Assembly (NCBI RefSeq): GCF_004766055.1
Contig: NZ_SPQR01000005.1
Coordinates: 124,001-188,000, forward strand
DNA length: 64,000 nucleotides
Direction: 5' to 3'
From: Desulfosporosinus sp. Sb-LF
Lineage (GTDB): Bacteria > Bacillota > Desulfitobacteriia > Desulfitobacteriales > Desulfitobacteriaceae
Positions 8,768-18,668 of this stretch are shown piece after piece. The notes under the pieces are model-generated. The model made no database searches. It was not told where the DNA came from and was given only the letters and a program-made list of their open reading frames with translations. Each line of letters begins with the position of its first letter. Positions within the stretch are counted from its first letter, which is position 1. The position numbers and the translations under genes were made by a program.

Positions 8768-11536
8768 CTATCTATACAGCCATATCTTGATTAATGAAAA
8801 TAGCTGTTCCAGATTTACCGGCTTGCTGATATAATCTGATGCACCCGCTTCGATGCATTTCTCCCTGTCGTTTTTCATAGCTTTTGCCGTCAAGGCGATA
8901 ATTGGCAAGTTCGCACATTCAGGAATTCGGCGAATGCGCCGTAACGCTTCGTATCCATCCATCTCAGGCATCATGATATCCATAAGAACCAGGTCGATGT
9001 CAGGATTTTTTAGCAAAACCTCAATGCCTTCCCTGCCATTCTCCGCAAATACAGCGTTCATTTGTTGATTTTCCAGGGCTGTTGTAAGTGCAAACACGTT
9101 CCGCATATCATCGTCCACAACCAGTATCTTCTTCCCTTCCAAGCGCGCGTTCCCGTTTTCCATGCCTTGAGATTCATCCTCCTCCATAATGACCGATGAA
9201 ACAGCCTCAATAGATTCAACCCCGGAAGAAGGGAAATCATCGAAAGTTACAGCTGCCTCTTCGACGCAAGATATCACGGAAACATCTTTTTCCACATGAT
9301 TGCCAGGTAGATAGAGTGTAAACGTACTTCCCCTGCTCTCAACACTGTCAAGGTCAATAAAACCGCCTAATAACTCTGCCATTTTCTGACTAATAGTCAG
9401 TCCTAAACCCGTGCCCCCGTATTTTCTTGCGGTTGTTCCATTGGCCTGTTGGAAGGCCTCGAAAATCATGGCTTGCTTGTGCTTCGGAATTCCGATGCCT
9501 GTGTCCATCACCGAAAAAGCCAGAACCCACTCTGCGTTCCTAAATAGATCGTTTTCTGAGACAACATCTTCTTCTACCCTCCAAACGCGCAGAGAGACAC
9601 TGCCATCATTCGTAAATTTAAAAGCATTTGATAATAGATTTTTTAAAATTTGTAGTAGCCGATGTTCGTCCATATATATGGTCTTTGGTAAACCTTCACT
9701 TAATTGAATTACAAAGTCCAAGTTCCTTTGACGTGCTACAGGAAGAAAATACTGTTCGATATAGTCCTTCATTTTAGCCAGTTCCATGACATCCGGGTTA
9801 ATGGTAATCTTGCCCGCTTCTACCTTGGTGAGATCTAATATGTCATTAATCAATGTCAAGAGTTCATTTCCAGAAGAAAAGATAGTTTTCACATATTCTA
9901 CTTGACTGAGAGTCAAATTGCCTTCCTTGTTCTCGGTCAATATTTGAGAAAGGATCAGCAGACTGTTCAGCGGCGTCCGCAACTCGTGGGACATATTGGA
10001 TAGAAACTCGGTTTTATAGTTTGAGCTTTCTTCAAGCTGCTGGGCCTTTTCTACAAGGGCTGTTTTGATAGTTTCCAGTTCCGTTGCCCTTTTTTCGGAT
10101 TGTTTATACTGCTCCTCCATCGTCTCATTAAAGGTTTTAAGCTCCTCCTGCTGCAGTTGGAGTTCTTCTGACTGAGTCTGGAGTTCTTCCGTCAAAACCT
10201 GTGAGTCCTTCAGAAGAGTCCCAATCTTCATGTGTGCTTCAACACGGTTTATGGTAACTCCAATATTTTGGGAAATCTGCTCCAGTAACTCCTGCTGGAG
10301 GGGGCTATATGGTTGGAGAGATGCCAGTTCCATAACGGCCACTACCTGATCCTCAAACGACACTGGGAGGATGACAATACCTTTTGGTGATGTCTCGCCC
10401 AAGCCGGAGATAATCCTGATGTAATCCCCGGGGACCCGATCCAGCGTTATCATCTTGTTTTCCAAAGCGCTCTGCCCCACCAGTCCTTCCCCAAGCCTGA
10501 AAACCTCTCTAGCGCTTTCTAGCGGACTACCCGCATAGAAGGCGAGCTTCTTAAAGCACCGCTTGTCTCCACTTCCCTCCCTGATATAAAAGACGGCATA
10601 ACTTGCATCGACCATGGGAGTAATTTTTGTTATCAAAAGATTCGCCAAGGTCTTCAGGTCCTGAACCCCCTGGCACAAGGCGTTGATTTCTGCGGCTCCA
10701 GACTTCAACCAGTTTTGCCCTTCTATCTTTAAAACGAATTCTTTTTCAAGCCTAGCGTGTTCTTCCAGAGACGTAGCCATCTCATTAAAGGACGAAGCAA
10801 TTTCTCCAACCTCATCCTTTGTGCGGATATCGATGCGCGGCAAATCAACGTGCTCCTGAATCGATGAAAAACGGTTCATGACCGTCGTGACTTTGCGAAT
10901 GTCTCTCGTAACCCTCTGCGTAATCCACATAGTTATCCCTACTCCAGCAAGCAACGTCAGCAGTAGAGAAACAAAAAAGAACATGAGAGCACGGTTATAG
11001 GCAACGGCAGACGATTGCAGTAACTCGTTCATTGCCTTATCTTCAACGGTATTCAATTCATCAACGTACTCATAAATCTTGCCTCGTTCTCCCGCTCCCG
11101 CTTTGATCTCCTGAACGAACTCCGCCTTCTTGCCCGCAGAAGCCAATGCAATGCAAGTTTTCTGTAATTCATTGTAATTAAGGTTTTCAATTTTTATCCG
11201 TCGCAACAGATCCTTTGTGCTCTCGCGAAGGGCTGAAGACTCAAGGGAATCCAGCGCCGATGCTATTTTCGCTCTAGAAGCCTCGATGGAATCAATAGTT
11301 TGAATGAAATCATGACTGCCTGCATCCAACAAAGCAAGATCTCTCAAGTACCTGCTGATATTGTTAATCTCATCTTGCACAGTATTTGAAAACTTAATTT
11401 TCTGATAGCGTTCCTGCTGGGTTTTTTCTACGTTCGTGTTTGCTAGATCTAAATTATGAATTGATACCCCAAAAAGCACAGCCATTATGGCTAAAATAGA
11501 AGCAAATCCAAGGAACAACTTAGTCTTGAGCCTCAT
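8768..11536 (-). CDS. membrane hybrid histidine kinase (4HB-HAMP-GAF-HisKA-HATPase-REC)
   Basis: About 922 residues. A short cytoplasmic start leads to TM1 (LFLGFASILAIMAVLFGVS), an extracytoplasmic four-helix-type sensor of about 150 residues, and TM2 (FFFVSLLLTLLAGVGITMW). Then come a HAMP linker, a GAF domain (about 290-440), a glutamine-rich coiled coil, HisKA (SNMSHELRTPLNSL), HATPase (DTGIGIPKHK, YGGTGLGLTIS) and a C-terminal receiver (LVLMDIMMPEMDGYE). Start placed at ATG 11536 because GAGGGAG lies 8 nt upstream; a GTG three codons earlier overlaps that site. First gene of the kinase-CheR-kinase run. Ligand unknown. Confidence 0.9.
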   Translation of the reverse strand: MRLKTKLFLGFASILAIMAVLFGVSIHNLDLANTNVEKTQQERYQKIKFSNTVQDEINNISRYLRDLALLDAGSHDFIQTIDSIEASRAKIASALDSLESSALRESTKDLLRRIKIENLNYNELQKTCIALASAGKKAEFVQEIKAGAGERGKIYEYVDELNTVEDKAMNELLQSSAVAYNRALMFFFVSLLLTLLAGVGITMWITQRVTRDIRKVTTVMNRFSSIQEHVDLPRIDIRTKDEVGEIASSFNEMATSLEEHARLEKEFVLKIEGQNWLKSGAAEINALCQGVQDLKTLANLLITKITPMVDASYAVFYIREGSGDKRCFKKLAFYAGSPLESAREVFRLGEGLVGQSALENKMITLDRVPGDYIRIISGLGETSPKGIVILPVSFEDQVVAVMELASLQPYSPLQQELLEQISQNIGVTINRVEAHMKIGTLLKDSQVLTEELQTQSEELQLQQEELKTFNETMEEQYKQSEKRATELETIKTALVEKAQQLEESSNYKTEFLSNMSHELRTPLNSLLILSQILTENKEGNLTLSQVEYVKTIFSSGNELLTLINDILDLTKVEAGKITINPDVMELAKMKDYIEQYFLPVARQRNLDFVIQLSEGLPKTIYMDEHRLLQILKNLLSNAFKFTNDGSVSLRVWRVEEDVVSENDLFRNAEWVLAFSVMDTGIGIPKHKQAMIFEAFQQANGTTARKYGGTGLGLTISQKMAELLGGFIDLDSVESRGSTFTLYLPGNHVEKDVSVISCVEEAAVTFDDFPSSGVESIEAVSSVIMEEDESQGMENGNARLEGKKILVVDDDMRNVFALTTALENQQMNAVFAENGREGIEVLLKNPDIDLVLMDIMMPEMDGYEALRRIRRIPECANLPIIALTAKAMKNDREKCIEAGASDYISKPVNLEQLFSLIKIWLYR

Positions 11537-11758
11537 GCTTTCCACTCCCTCGCCCCGTCAATTCAATTGAGTATTTTGAATACTAAGAGTTCTAATTCAA
11601 CATTTATTAACCCATTTCCTTTAGAAAATTTGTCGACTTATATCAGATAATAAAGAATTGACTAGTCTAGCCAAACAAATGAGAGTTTCGGCAGGAAATC
11701 CTTTAGTTCATATTGTCCATGAAAAGAGTCAAAAACTGATTTTACGCTGAAAAGTAGG

Positions 11759-11793
11759 AAAAACCGCAGGGATTTGTCATCCTTGCGGTTTTG
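11759..11793 (-). terminator. Rho-independent terminator after fhs
   Basis: Stem AAAACCGCAGGG / CCTTGCGGTTTT (11 of 12 paired) followed on the minus strand by a short T-run, about 40 bp past the fhs stop. A T-rich run on the plus side means it may work both ways. Confidence 0.75.
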
Positions 11794-11829
11794 GTAAGAT
11801 TTTTTTTATTTAAATAGATTCTGGCCGGT

Positions 11830-13500
11830 TTAGAACAATCCTGTAATTGTTCCGTCAGCATCAATATCCATTCTCATTGCTGCCGGACGTTTCGGCAATC
11901 CTGGCATGGTCATAATTGCACCTGTAATGGCTACCAGGAACCCGGCTCCAGCAGAGAGGCGAACTTCCCGAACGGTGATGGTGAAACCTGTCGGCCGGCC
12001 TAGCCGAGTGGCGTCATCTGTGAGAGAGTACTGTGTCTTTGCCATGCAGATCGGCAAATTGCCATAACCCATCTCGACATATTTCCTCATGGAAAGTTGA
12101 GCTGCTTTATCGAAGTTAACGCCATCTGCACCATAAATCTCTTTGGCTATCTTCTCGATTTTCTCCTCAATGGATGACTCCAATTCATAGAGAACCTTGA
12201 ACTTGGATTCTTTGCGTTCGAGCACGGAAAGCACTGTTTCTGCAAGCTCAACGCCGCCTTCCCCACCCCGTGTAAATACTTCAGAAAGGGCCACCTCTGC
12301 ACCTAACCCCTGACATCTCTCGCGCACTAAGTTTAGCTCAGCTTTTGTGTCAGTTGGGAACCGGTTAATCGCCACAACTGATGGAACACCGAATTTGGCC
12401 ATGTTTTCTATATGTTTTTCAAGGTTGACCACGCCGCGTGCTAAGGCTTCTAAATCTTCTGTGCCTAACTGATCTTTGGCAAGTCCACCGTTCATCTTTA
12501 AGGCCCGTACAGTTGCCACAATGACAACAGCCTCAGGTTTCAATCCTCCAAAGCGGCACTTCAGATCAAAGAATTTTTCTGCTCCAAGGTCAGCTCCAAA
12601 ACCTGCCTCTGTCACGAGGTAATCCGCCAGTTTGAGACCTAGTTTCGTTGCCATAATGCTGTTACATCCATGAGCAATATTCGCAAACGGCCCACCATGA
12701 ATAAAGACAGGCGTATTTTCTAAGGTCTGAACAAGGTTCGGTTTAATCGCGTCTTTCATAAGAAGCGCCATTGCCCCTTCAGCTTCTAAATCATGAGCCG
12801 TTACAGGCTTTCCTTCATAAGTATAGGCTACGACAATCTTACCAAAACGTTGTTTGAGATCCATAAGGTCACTTGACAAGCACAGGATCGCCATGACTTC
12901 AGAGGCAACGGTTATGTCATAGCCACTTTCGCGGGGCACCCCTTCCATCTTGCCGCCTAAGCCCATGACAATTTTGCGTAAAGCACGGTCATTCATATCC
13001 ACAACACGGCGGAATACGACTTGACGAGGATCAATATTCAAAAGGTTACCTTGTTGAATACTATTGTCAAGCATCGCCGCTAGGAGACTATGGGCAGACG
13101 TGATTGCATGAAAATCCCCGGTGAAATGGAGATTAATATCTTCCATGGGCACAACTTGAGCATACCCACCGCCCGCTGCTCCACCCTTTACTCCGAAACA
13201 AGGACCTAGGGATGGTTCCCGTACCGCAATCATGGCCTTCTTACCCATTTTCGAAAGGGCTTGTCCTAATCCCACGGTTGTAGTCGTTTTCCCCTCACCC
13301 GCAGGTGTAGGATTAATAGCGGTGACTAAAATTAGCTTGCCATTGGGCTTGTCTTTCAACCGATTCCAAACACTCAGATTAATTTTGGCTTTATACTTCC
13401 CGTATAACTCAACCTCATCCTCTTTTAAATCAAGGTTCTCGGCAATCTCCAGGATTGGTTTCATCACAGCTGATTGTGCAATTTCTATGTCACTTTTCAA
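11830..13500 (-). CDS. fhs: formate-tetrahydrofolate ligase
   Basis: 556 residues, the normal length for the family. The ATP-binding loop [19 protein letters not shown], the [20 protein letters not shown] segment and the [15 protein letters not shown] region are intact. It couples formate and ATP to tetrahydrofolate in the methyl branch of the Wood-Ljungdahl pathway, or runs in reverse during methyl-group oxidation. Here it heads a methyl-transfer locus and shares a promoter layout and TGTATATACA palindrome with the methyl-THF methyltransferase gene and the GntR regulator, so methyl groups delivered to THF by demethylation are likely handled by this enzyme. It appears to be transcribed alone, ending at its own terminator. 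Confidence 0.97.
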   Translation of the reverse strand: MKSDIEIAQSAVMKPILEIAENLDLKEDEVELYGKYKAKINLSVWNRLKDKPNGKLILVTAINPTPAGEGKTTTTVGLGQALSKMGKKAMIAVREPSLGPCFGVKGGAAGGGYAQVVPMEDINLHFTGDFHAITSAHSLLAAMLDNSIQQGNLLNIDPRQVVFRRVVDMNDRALRKIVMGLGGKMEGVPRESGYDITVASEVMAILCLSSDLMDLKQRFGKIVVAYTYEGKPVTAHDLEAEGAMALLMKDAIKPNLVQTLENTPVFIHGGPFANIAHGCNSIMATKLGLKLADYLVTEAGFGADLGAEKFFDLKCRFGGLKPEAVVIVATVRALKMNGGLAKDQLGTEDLEALARGVVNLEKHIENMAKFGVPSVVAINRFPTDTKAELNLVRERCQGLGAEVALSEVFTRGGEGGVELAETVLSVLERKESKFKVLYELESSIEEKIEKIAKEIYGADGVNFDKAAQLSMRKYVEMGYGNLPICMAKTQYSLTDDATRLGRPTGFTITVREVRLSAGAGFLVAITGAIMTMPGLPKRPAAMRMDIDADGTITGLF

Positions 13501-13633
13501 GTTATTAACTCCCCTTCTAGTTTATTTAGACTTCCGCCTATACTTCCCTATTTAATTATGAACAATTCCATAACAAAATCCTTCTACCATAAATAATCAA
13601 GTATATAACCTCTCCTCCTAAATTAGGTATACT

Positions 13634-13687
13634 TGTATATACATATTATCTAATGAATATACTATCAATATTCGATTATTTTGTCAA
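13634..13687 (-). promoter_or_regulatory. fhs promoter with TGTATATACA operator
   Basis: On the minus strand: -35 TTGACA (13682-13687), exactly 17 bp, -10 TAGTAT (13659-13664), then the palindrome TGTATATACA (13634-13643) about 15 bp downstream of the -10, in the early transcribed region. The same order is seen upstream of the genes starting at 19481 and 22319. The likely binder is the GntR/UTRA protein encoded at 21621-22319. Confidence 0.75.
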
Positions 13688-13774
13688 TAATATATCTTCT
13701 TAATATACTAACTCCATTTTCGTCCTCTATTAGGATACACCATTAAAAATCACAGTATGCGACATATGGTCAAG

Positions 13775-13813
13775 AAAGAGCTCCCTTCAATTGTAAATCA
13801 AAGCGAGCTCTTT
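13775..13813 (-). terminator. terminator after corrinoid protein gene
   Basis: Arms AAAGAGCTC and GAGCTCTTT around a 21-nt loop, about 60 bp past the stop at 13873, with TTCTT following on the minus strand. Confidence 0.6.
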
Positions 13814-13872
13814 AGAATACCTCACCGATAAACCTTTTGACTATGTCAATATACAGGATTAATTCTAATTCG

Positions 13873-14532
13873 TTATTTCTTTCCCTTAGTATCATTGATC
13901 CATTGTCTGCACGTCAAAACCCCAGCAGTAGCATCTGTGGCATAACTATCAGCGCCCATAAATTTACACACTTCTTCTGTGAGGTGGTTACCGCCTACAA
14001 TAAATCTGATAGTGTCTCTAAGCCCTGCTTCTATAAAAGCATCTATTACTTCTTTCATAGTATCGACAGAATAAGTCAAAACCCCACTAAGTCCCACAAT
14101 ATCAGGTTTATATTCCTCGACCTTTTTTAAAAAGATTTCTTTAGCGACATCAACACCGAGATCGATCACCTCAAACCCATTGATCTCCAACATGCCCCTC
14201 ACGATATCCTTCCCAATATCGTGAATGTCCCCTTTTACTGTTCCGAGGACAACCTTTCCAATCTTCTTATTCTGCTTGCTATGAAAATGAGCTGTCATCT
14301 TATCCAATTCCAACACTTGTTTAAAAATAAGCCCTGCCATGATCAGGTCCGCGATATAATAGTCCTTCCTTTCATAAAGTTCCCCGACCCTATTCATTCC
14401 TTCTTTAATATGTTGAAGAAGTTCTAATGGTTGCATTCCTTCATTTAATAGTTCCTGAGACAATTTCAAGACACTTTCCTCTTCTAACTGTTCCACATAA
14501 TTAATCAAAGAATTTTTACGAAAGTCTTTCAT
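13873..14532 (-). CDS. corrinoid (B12-binding) protein of a methyltransferase system
   Basis: 219 residues with the two-part layout of methyltransferase corrinoid proteins: an N-terminal helical cap (B12-binding-2, about 1-90) and a C-terminal Rossmann domain carrying the lower-ligand motif D-x-H-x-x-G in VKGDIHDIGKDIV, then VGLSGVLTYSVDTMKEVI and FIVGGNHLTEEVC. It carries the methyl group on cobalt between the substrate-specific methyltransferase and the methyl-THF methyltransferase. It has its own terminator and lies between fhs and the GPH-type transporter. A second, closely similar carrier lies at 17802-18440, next to the UroD-type methyltransferase, so the two may serve different substrates. 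Confidence 0.92.
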   Translation of the reverse strand: MKDFRKNSLINYVEQLEEESVLKLSQELLNEGMQPLELLQHIKEGMNRVGELYERKDYYIADLIMAGLIFKQVLELDKMTAHFHSKQNKKIGKVVLGTVKGDIHDIGKDIVRGMLEINGFEVIDLGVDVAKEIFLKKVEEYKPDIVGLSGVLTYSVDTMKEVIDAFIEAGLRDTIRFIVGGNHLTEEVCKFMGADSYATDATAGVLTCRQWINDTKGKK

Positions 14533-14800
14533 AATGCCCTCCGTTAAAGCAAAATAATTGGGGCAAGCCTAACTGCCTGAAACGGCATTCAAATTATTCT
14601 TTTTTAAGTTCTGCCTACTAGAAAGATATATGTACTAGTATAACTTATAAACTATAATGTGGATACTTTTCATCAAGTGGCTAGAACTACAATAAGTTCA
14701 TGAACTTAAGCGCAACTCCTGGAATTAAGCTTAAGTGTCAAACTTTATTAACAATTTTTGTGCTTACTCCCATGACCATGATACAGCTTAGCCCCAAAGT

Positions 14801-14838
14801 AAAATAAGAGAGATGAGCTCAATCATCTCTCTTATTTT
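14801..14838 (-). terminator. strong Rho-independent terminator after the transporter gene
   Basis: Perfect 16-bp arms (AAAATAAGAGAGATGA / TCATCTCTCTTATTTT) with a 6-nt loop, 36 bp beyond the transporter stop; T-rich on both exits, so possibly bidirectional. The stretch from here up to the corrinoid gene start at 14532 is AT-rich and noncoding, with a weak TATATGTACTAGTATAAC palindrome near 14627. Confidence 0.85.
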
Positions 14839-14873
14839 GGAGTCTTCATCAAACACTATTCTAGAGATTATGC

Positions 14874-16229
14874 TTAGGCTTTCCTCGCAGTGATTTCACT
14901 TTGCATTTTTACAAGGCTTTGAGGTGTGATCTTATAAAGCAAGATAATAAACAGCAACCCAACTAGCATTATGACTGCAGGAACTAGAGTTAATCCGTTC
15001 TTCACAGAGCTTATTAGTTCGGGTGTAGCCTTCATATTTGCGACATATCCTGACCCTGCAAGCACGGCAGTGATAATAACACTTCTTACAAGAATGGCGG
15101 TTTTAATGGGAAAACTGATTAATGACATAATAAAACCTCTCGCATTTTTTCCAGTTTTCCATTCACCATATTCTACAGTCGATGAATACATAGCAACGCC
15201 CAAAGCATCAGGCATTCCATATCCCAGATAGGCAATAAACATAATTCCCATGAATGAAATATAATTCATGGGAAATGCCCATACAGCCAACAGCCCGATT
15301 ATAAAGATTGAAAGCGACAGAATATACGTATTTCTTTCTCCAATCTTTTTAGCAAGCGGATTCGTAATCGCCGCTCCAAAAAACGTTACCACGTTAAGTC
15401 CTGTCATGAAAATCGCAATAACAGCCAGATTATTGACAACATATTTGAAATAGTAGAAAGCCAGTCCGAAAATAACAAACCTGCCTAAATATCGACCAAG
15501 TTCACCTAACATCAAGCCGATAAGGGGAGGGTTGACTACGATCTGTTTCAGCATTTCGCCAATCGACATTTTCTCTTCTGTTTTACCTGATTGAACAGAA
15601 GTTCCGTGGAAAGCATAATCTTTCGTCATAAAGAACAGCGCATAATAACAAGCGACCATAACAATACCTGTAATTACAACTGTAAGCGTATACCCCATCG
15701 CAGGATTCCCTTTGCCGAGAGCCAAGATCATCTTCATGCCGATCAAGGAAAAAGCGATAGCACCTAATGAATTAAACATTCCCCTGTTCGACGCCATAGT
15801 AATTCGTTCTTCTCGTACAGTGGTCATTGAGGAGTTCAAGGCGATATGACCTCCGTAGAAAATGTTCCAAATTAAATGACTAACGACAAATCCGATTGTA
15901 ATAATAATTGCATTCGTTGTTGGAGAGCCAATTTTAGAAAACTGTAAAATAAAGAACAATGCTGCAAAAGGTGGTCCCACAAGTAGCCATGAACGGTATT
16001 TACCCCATTTCATATTGCTCTTTTCCAATAGAACCCCTGCAGTAGGAACCCATAAAATATCAAAAATACTTGTAATCATTAACACGGTACCGACCAGGGC
16101 CATCGGAAGCTTAGCAAAGTCTGTTAAAAACGCTGCAAAATAGAATACCTCCATATTTACAAATAACTGAAATCCAAATGAGGGTAAGCCGTAAAGATTA
16201 ATAATCGACTTCTTTAATCCCTTTTCCAT
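14874..16229 (-). CDS. MFS transporter of the GPH (MelB-like) cation symporter family
   Basis: 451 residues with about 12 hydrophobic segments. The N-terminus (INLYGLPSFGFQLFVNM, then FDILWVPTAGVLLEKS and KWGKYRSWLLVGPP) matches the glycoside-pentoside-hexuronide:cation symporter family, where the Asp in the FDxxxDP-like region normally binds the cation. It lies in the methyl-transfer locus downstream of the UroD-type methyltransferase, so it is a good candidate importer for the methylated substrate, possibly an aromatic methyl ether or a glycoside of one. That link is by position only. The operon upstream ends with a 47-codon gene about 250 bp away, so the transporter may have its own promoter. 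Confidence 0.85.
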   Translation of the reverse strand: MEKGLKKSIINLYGLPSFGFQLFVNMEVFYFAAFLTDFAKLPMALVGTVLMITSIFDILWVPTAGVLLEKSNMKWGKYRSWLLVGPPFAALFFILQFSKIGSPTTNAIIITIGFVVSHLIWNIFYGGHIALNSSMTTVREERITMASNRGMFNSLGAIAFSLIGMKMILALGKGNPAMGYTLTVVITGIVMVACYYALFFMTKDYAFHGTSVQSGKTEEKMSIGEMLKQIVVNPPLIGLMLGELGRYLGRFVIFGLAFYYFKYVVNNLAVIAIFMTGLNVVTFFGAAITNPLAKKIGERNTYILSLSIFIIGLLAVWAFPMNYISFMGIMFIAYLGYGMPDALGVAMYSSTVEYGEWKTGKNARGFIMSLISFPIKTAILVRSVIITAVLAGSGYVANMKATPELISSVKNGLTLVPAVIMLVGLLFIILLYKITPQSLVKMQSEITARKA

Positions 16230-16481
16230 AATAATCCCCTCTCATAAATCAATTTCTTTACTTACTTTGTTGCTAGTTGATTAACTCCATTCTCTTGAAC
16301 TATTCCGGGCTTTTTCCGTGCAGAAGGGATCTCAAAAACTAAAGAATATTCAGAAATATATCTAGGAAAATAAGGGCAACCTCCGTCCTCGATAAAGCAC
16401 TCCTTTTTGCAACACGTGCATAGTGGTTTCCTACGAGGTCCGGTGTTACCCTATAATACAGCCCCTGAAAAGGATATTGAC

Positions 16482-16625
16482 TTACAATACTAAATCCATA
16501 ATAAACGCAAACATTGCATCTTCATACTTTTCTATTTTTGGCGCGATTGCTTCTTTAGGCTTTCCCTCTAATTCCGGGTGCTCTGCTAAATATTCTTCCC
16601 AAGTCGCATAATATTTCGAATCCAT
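16482..16625 (-). CDS. small acidic protein, 47 residues, unknown
   Basis: An ATG at 16625 is preceded by GGGGGAGAGG with 5 nt spacing, a very strong ribosome binding site, and the frame runs 47 codons to TAA at 16482. The product begins MDSKYYATWEEYLAEHPELE and continues with a lysine- and glutamate-rich helix (KPKEAIAPKIEKYEDAMFAF) and an IMDLVL tail. It has no signal peptide and no motif I know. It starts 20 bp after the stop of the UroD-type methyltransferase gene, so it is almost certainly the last gene of that operon. It may be a small subunit or chaperone of the methyltransferase; that is inference. It is easily missed by length cut-offs. Confidence 0.72.
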   Translation of the reverse strand: MDSKYYATWEEYLAEHPELEGKPKEAIAPKIEKYEDAMFAFIMDLVL

Positions 16626-16645
16626 TTTATCCTCTCCCCCCAGCA

Positions 16646-17800
16646 TTAGTAAGTTCCGTTTTCATGAACATACTCCAAGACAGCTCTGAGATTTTCTACA
16701 ACCGGACCATCTGCTTCCAAATGTATAATGCTCTTGTCCGCTTGCCACCAATACCTTCCTCCTGGGGCAAGAATATCCAATAATTCTTTGGCCTTATCCA
16801 CACACTGTTGCTTAGTCCCCGTTTGCAACAATGTCACAGGATACAATCCAGAAATGATATGCTTTTTGCCGAGCTTTTCTTTAATGAGTTTCGCATCTCC
16901 GTATTCAAACCTCATAATTGTATTTTCTGGCAATTCATACAGATAGTCGAGGTATCTCATCCAGTCTTGCTCTACAAACAATTGCACGTTTTGCCCCATA
17001 CTAACCAATGTCTCGACCATCTTTTTGAAGGTTGGCCAGTATAACGTTGCAAAATCCTTTTCACGCAAGTAGGGAGCCATATGCAGTGGCATAAACGTAT
17101 AGCCTAACATCGATGGATTCGGTAGAGTACCTTTCTTAATCATCAGGGGCAATACCGCTTCGCAAGCAGCAGCAACCTTATCCGGATACCGTCTAACATC
17201 CCCCGAAATCCCTTTGAAACTTCTGAGGAAGTCTGACATAAAATCAAATGGAGCTTCCGTTAAAACAGCACCCATGGTAGCAAAGCCATATTTTGCATTC
17301 ATTTTTGCTCTGATCGTTCCCAGGTATGCAAGGTCGTCGGATTGAGCCCGCATCGCTTTAGCTAAAGCCATAGCCACTTTACCGGGTGCCCCATTAAACT
17401 CGGTGTATAATCGAGGTAAAATAGTTTCGACAATACAATCATAGGGGGATGCGATAAACTCGTCATATTCCTCAGCCAGCATGCCCACGACATCTGGATG
17501 CTGCATGAATCCACTGGAACTCATGACAATAGGAGTGGATCCTAGAATCTGATAGTGCGAGGGAATTCTAATAGAACCACCAGGATAAGTGTCAGTAAAG
17601 AAATCTTGACAAAACTTGTCGTAGACTGGCTCTAATTTGGTTAGATCCCATTGACATTCAGCCAAGTCCAAACCAGCATATTGAATAGCAAAATCCTGAG
17701 TTGCCGGATTGCTGATCGGCACTCTTTTCGGAGTCTTTCCGCTAAATAGATCACCAAATATCTGATTTCGTTCCTTAGTCATAGCTACTGCATCAGTCAT
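16646..17800 (-). CDS. uroporphyrinogen-decarboxylase-fold corrinoid methyltransferase (MT1-like)
   Basis: 384 residues of the UroD superfamily that includes MtaA/MtbA and the vanillate/guaiacol O-demethylase MtvB. Recognisable stretches are GKTPKRVPISNPATQDFA near the start, AMAKAMR-like helices, and a C-terminal LDILAPGGRYWWQADK. I see no H-x-C zinc motif of the coenzyme-M type, so a different acceptor site or substrate is likely. Its gene begins 1 bp after the stop of a corrinoid protein gene and is followed by a 47-codon gene. With the methyl-THF methyltransferase and RACo nearby, it is best read as the substrate-specific methyltransferase of a demethylation system, probably for methyl ethers. 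The substrate is inference. Confidence 0.8.
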   Translation of the reverse strand: MTDAVAMTKERNQIFGDLFSGKTPKRVPISNPATQDFAIQYAGLDLAECQWDLTKLEPVYDKFCQDFFTDTYPGGSIRIPSHYQILGSTPIVMSSSGFMQHPDVVGMLAEEYDEFIASPYDCIVETILPRLYTEFNGAPGKVAMALAKAMRAQSDDLAYLGTIRAKMNAKYGFATMGAVLTEAPFDFMSDFLRSFKGISGDVRRYPDKVAAACEAVLPLMIKKGTLPNPSMLGYTFMPLHMAPYLREKDFATLYWPTFKKMVETLVSMGQNVQLFVEQDWMRYLDYLYELPENTIMRFEYGDAKLIKEKLGKKHIISGLYPVTLLQTGTKQQCVDKAKELLDILAPGGRYWWQADKSIIHLEADGPVVENLRAVLEYVHENGTY

Positions 17801-17801
17801 A

Positions 17802-18440
17802 TTATTTCACCCACCCTTGACAAGTTTTCAGCCCTTCAGCAGCGTTTGTCGTGAAAGCGTCCGCACCGATTTGCTTACAAGCTTCTTCATTGACAGGATT
17901 CCCACCAATAATTATTTTTACGCTATCTCTTAAGCCCACTTCGTTTAGTGCATTTACAGTGTTTTTCATGGAATCAATAGCAAGTGTCAGAACGCCACTC
18001 ATCCCCATGATTTGTGGTTTAACCTCTTTCACCTTCTCGACAAACGCGCTGGGTGATACGTCAATTCCTAAGTCGTACACATCAAAGCCTGCTGCTTCAG
18101 CCATACTAGCGAAAATATTCTTCCCAATATCGTGCAAGTCTCCCTGAACAGTACCTATTACAATCGAACCAACCTTTTGCGAGGCTACACCACTTAACAC
18201 GGGTTTTAGTAAATCGATTGTTTTAGAAAGTAATTCTCCGGCAAAAATCAAGTCTCCAACGTAGTATTCGTTCTTTTCAAACAGCTCTCCAACAATTGCC
18301 ATTCCTTGCTGGCAGGCAAAAACTATCTTTTGGGCATCTTCACCACTGGGGTTTGTAGCTACGAAATCGTTGATCATCGTTAAAATAGCTTTTTCGTCGA
18401 GATCTCCTACCGCTTGAGTCAGTACCTGTAAATCAATCAT
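17802..18440 (-). CDS. corrinoid (B12-binding) protein of a methyltransferase system
   Basis: 212 residues with the same two-domain plan as the other corrinoid carriers: helical cap to about residue 85, then VQGDLHDIGKNIFASM with the cobalt-ligating histidine, MGMSGVLTLAIDSMKN and IIIGGNPVNEEACKQIGAD. It is the first gene of a unit with the UroD-type methyltransferase (1 bp apart) and the 47-codon gene, so it is most likely that enzyme's methyl acceptor. A TGTATATACA palindrome (18619-18628) lies about 180 bp upstream. Ribosome binding site AGGGAGG precedes ATG 18440. Confidence 0.92.
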   Translation of the reverse strand: MIDLQVLTQAVGDLDEKAILTMINDFVATNPSGEDAQKIVFACQQGMAIVGELFEKNEYYVGDLIFAGELLSKTIDLLKPVLSGVASQKVGSIVIGTVQGDLHDIGKNIFASMAEAAGFDVYDLGIDVSPSAFVEKVKEVKPQIMGMSGVLTLAIDSMKNTVNALNEVGLRDSVKIIIGGNPVNEEACKQIGADAFTTNAAEGLKTCQGWVK

Positions 18441-18618
18441 AATTAAACCTCCCTAAAATGATTTAAATAAGTCGTCCATTTGGGCACTATCTTTCCTTTG
18501 TAACTTGTACCATTCGTACGTTCTTAACAAGACTTACGTTGGTACACAAAGCAACCATTTAAGACTTTTATTGGTGGAAACCGCCAGTCCAATGAATAAG
18601 AATATACTTCAATATAAT

Positions 18619-18628
18619 TGTATATACA
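18619..18628 (-). promoter_or_regulatory. TGTATATACA operator upstream of the corrinoid/methyltransferase unit
   Basis: A perfect palindrome, flanked as TTGTATATACAA. It matches the sites at 13634 and 19520. No perfect TTGACA is present here; candidate -35 and -10 elements (TTTAAT, TATATT) would put the palindrome inside the promoter spacer, so binding should block polymerase. Confidence 0.6.
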
Positions 18629-18668
18629 AGTTAATTAAAAAAATAATTGCTCTATAATCAGACGAGAA

